Both the position numbers and the translations under genes were made by a program. DNA of 14,201 nt from Erysipelotrichaceae bacterium (GTDB lineage Bacteria; Bacillota_I; Bacilli_A; Erysipelotrichales; Erysipelotrichaceae), in the NCBI GenBank assembly GCA_003446295.1, contig DMBB01000071.1:1-14201 (forward strand), given 5' to 3'. Under the pieces are notes generated by a model. The model saw only the letters and a list, made by a program, of their open reading frames with translations, did not search any database and was not told where the DNA came from. Shown here piece after piece: positions 12,720 through 14,201 of this stretch. Position 1 is the first letter of the stretch. Each line of letters starts with the position of its first letter.

Positions 12720-13893
12720 ATTTGCTGTTGAGGTGATCCAGAGCGTCCAGAACAAACTGGACTTCCACTGTCATGCCTGTAACGATCGCTTCTTCTTTGA
12801 AATTGACATAACTGCTGTGAAGCGGATAACCTCCGTCACATCCGAGATGTCCGAATATGATCGGTGCATAATCACCGTACTCGGAGAAATCTTCTCCGAT
12901 CATCGCCATTTTGCTTTCCCGCCAGTCTTCCGGCTTCAGCAGGACTTTGTCTGCCACGCCTTTCAATACATCATATGCCGTATCATCATTGATCAGCGGT
13001 TTGCACACACGGTCGATCCGTACTTCCGCTGTGCATTTCAGTGCTTCAGCTGTATGCTTTGCGACGCGTTCCATTGCCTGAGGGATCATATCATAGACAT
13101 CTCTGTCGAATGATCTGCATGTGCCTTCCAGCACTGCTTCCTGGGAAATGATATTGAATGCATTGCCGGAATGCATGGAACCGATCGTAACAACCAGCGG
13201 CTTCATCGGATCGCATTCCCTGGAGACCATTGTCTGCAGGTTCAGCGCAATGGATGCTGCGGCGATCGTTGCGTCGCATCCGTCCTGCGGCGTAGCGCCA
13301 TGTGCTCCGGTCCCTTTGATCGTGATCCAGAAATGATCTACGGCAGCCCAGTCAGATCCTCTTCTGACATTCAGTGTATGTGACGGCGCAAGAGGTTCTA
13401 CATGCAGTCCGAGTGCCATACCGACACCGTCCATTGCACCATACTCACACATATAACGGGCACCCATGCCGATCTCCTCGGCAGGCTGGAAGATCAGTCT
13501 GACAGAACCATTGAGTTCCTGTCTGATCGACTGCAGAATCCTGGCTGTTCCCAGCAGCATGGAAGTATGGATGTCATGTCCGCAGGCATGCATCTTCCCT
13601 TCATATGTGCTTTTGAATGGCAGATCCGTGCGTTCTTCCGTACACAGCGCATCCATGTCAGCTCTCAGCATGACGATCTGATCGGAATCGCCGTTTTCGC
13701 CTTTGATGTCCGCGATCACGCCGTTGTTTCCGACCATACGGTAGGGAATGCCAAGCTTTTCCAGTTCCGCAGCCACGGCGCCGGCTGTCCGGACTGTTTC
13801 CATACCAATTTCCGGATGCGCATGGATATCACGTCTGATCTCCAGAACATCGGGAAGGATCTCTTCGGCTAATTGCCGGATTGTTTGATTCAT
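12718..13893 (-). CDS. M20D-family amidohydrolase (N-acyl-amino-acid / aminoacyl-benzoate hydrolase type)
   Basis: Cytoplasmic metal-dependent amidohydrolase of the hippurate hydrolase / IAA-amino acid hydrolase group, releasing amino acids from N-acylated or related conjugates. The start is ATG 13891-13893 (391 residues), with a modest GCAGG about eight bases upstream. Visible motifs are HAHPE at 24-28, LRADMDAL at 76-83, MHACGHDIHT at 101-110 (metal ligands Cys104 and His106), IFQPAEE at 134-140 (catalytic Glu139, ligand Glu140), His164 in LGLHVEP and His359 in LHSSYVNF. These are the five ligands expected in the family. The lid domain with GAHGATPQDGCD is present. Length is normal and no signal peptide is seen. 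It has its own promoter-like element upstream, and its stop overlaps the terminator of the convergent tRNA gene. The exact substrate cannot be read from sequence. Confidence 0.95.
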   Translation of the reverse strand: MNQTIRQLAEEILPDVLEIRRDIHAHPEIGMETVRTAGAVAAELEKLGIPYRMVGNNGVIADIKGENGDSDQIVMLRADMDALCTEERTDLPFKSTYEGKMHACGHDIHTSMLLGTARILQSIRQELNGSVRLIFQPAEEIGMGARYMCEYGAMDGVGMALGLHVEPLAPSHTLNVRRGSDWAAVDHFWITIKGTGAHGATPQDGCDATIAAASIALNLQTMVSRECDPMKPLVVTIGSMHSGNAFNIISQEAVLEGTCRSFDRDVYDMIPQAMERVAKHTAEALKCTAEVRIDRVCKPLINDDTAYDVLKGVADKVLLKPEDWRESKMAMIGEDFSEYGDYAPIIFGHLGCDGGYPLHSSYVNFKEEAIVTGMTVEVQFVLDALDHLNSK

Positions 13894-13919
13894 ATGTTTA
13901 CCTGCTCTTTCATTTGCTA

Positions 13920-13925
13920 ATTATA
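13920..13925 (-). promoter_or_regulatory. -10 box of the amidohydrolase promoter
   Basis: TATAAT on the minus strand, 27 bases before the start codon, gives a very short leader. The sequence 17 bases upstream (TTTTCT) is a weak -35. The upstream terminator at 13951-13977 overlaps that region, so promoter and terminator are tightly packed. Confidence 0.5.
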
Positions 13926-13950
13926 CAGAAGCATCTCACTGCAGAAAAGG

Positions 13951-13977
13951 AAAACAGGACCGGAAATCCGGCCCTGT
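13951..13977 (-). terminator. Rho-independent terminator of the right-edge gene
   Basis: On the minus strand ACAGGGCCGGA pairs with TCCGGTCCTGT, including one G-U pair, and TTTTCCTTTTC follows. It starts 21 bases after the stop codon of the partial gene at the right edge. Confidence 0.8.
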
Positions 13978-13998
13978 CAGTAAATTTCGTGTAATCGA

Positions 13999-14201
13999 TT
14001 ACTCGCCTTTTTCAAGCGCAAGTGTTCTTGTTGTGATATCGCATACGGAATCAGGTCCATAGTACTGGATTGCGCCCGGATACAGATAGCATGTTTCGAC
14101 AGCCCATTCTTCTCTGTGAGCTTCGAAGTATTTGAACGGTTTGCCTTCCAGTTCAACAAGCGCCTTTCTGATAACAGGCTTGTCTTCACCGTGTCTTCTT
14201 T
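13999..14201 (-). CDS. pfp: Probable diphosphate--fructose-6-phosphate 1-phosphotransferase, C-terminal end only
   Basis: Only the last 67 residues are present; the frame is open to the right edge and ends at TAA 13999-14001. The tail contains [35 protein letters not shown] and a TRTLALE end. I recognise this as the C-terminus of the long PPi-dependent phosphofructokinases, the glycolytic enzymes that phosphorylate fructose 6-phosphate with pyrophosphate instead of ATP. No active-site residue is in this part, so the assignment rests on the tail alone. It has its own terminator and looks unrelated to the peptide genes. Confidence 0.75.
   Translation of the reverse strand, partial: RRHGEDKPVIRKALVELEGKPFKYFEAHREEWAVETCYLYPGAIQYYGPDSVCDITTRTLALEKGE

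Noticed and set aside
1..14201. CRISPR arrays, insertion sequences, phage genes or attachment sites at the tRNA
   Set aside because: No spaced direct repeats, transposase, integrase or duplicated tRNA end is seen. The tRNA is followed directly by its terminator and a metabolic gene.

Overview
The window reads as ordinary Bacillota (Firmicutes) chromosome. It has strong AGGAGG-type ribosome binding sites, lipoprotein-anchored binding proteins, intrinsic terminators with T-runs, moderate G+C by eye (not counted), and a serine tRNA with an encoded CCA. The protein style suggests an anaerobic gut lineage, with Erysipelotrichia my best guess. That placement is an inference, not something a marker gene in the window proves. 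Every protein gene lies on the minus strand; only the tRNA is on the plus strand.

Layout in the direction of minus-strand transcription (right to left). At 14201-13999 is the C-terminal end of a probable PPi-dependent phosphofructokinase with its terminator. At 13893-12718 is an M20D-type amidohydrolase. A plus-strand tRNA-Ser(CGA) lies at 12603-12691. At 12538-10832 is an M3-family oligoendopeptidase with its terminator. Then comes a complete peptide ABC transporter operon: lipoprotein binding protein (10461-8518), hairpin, OppB/DppB-like permease with a TTG start (8355-7339), OppC/DppC-like permease (7329-5500), OppD/DppD-like ATPase (5483-4497), OppF/DppF-like ATPase (4504-2990), and a small membrane protein (2987-2745), closed by a strong terminator at 2699-2732. 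A second peptide transporter operon begins with another binding protein (2486-804), a hairpin, and a DppB-like permease that runs off the left edge.

The outstanding feature is the OppC/DppC-like permease. Between its first transmembrane helix and the canonical GTDDLGRD segment it carries about 280 residues with seven RCC1-type repeats, enough for a complete seven-bladed beta-propeller. By topology this would sit outside the cell, beside the binding-protein docking face. The OppF/DppF-like ATPase of the same operon has a second insertion of about 170 highly charged, coiled-coil-like residues between its Walker A region and its Q-loop, on the cytoplasmic side. With the translationally coupled small membrane protein, this looks like a peptide importer with added modules on both faces of the membrane.

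The genes fit a peptide-scavenging neighbourhood: two oligopeptide or dipeptide importers, an oligoendopeptidase to cut imported peptides, and an amidohydrolase for N-acylated amino acids or dipeptides. Both binding-protein genes are followed by a stable stem-loop before the permease, which may hold binding-protein mRNA above permease mRNA. Their promoter regions carry different inverted repeats, suggesting separate control of the two systems.
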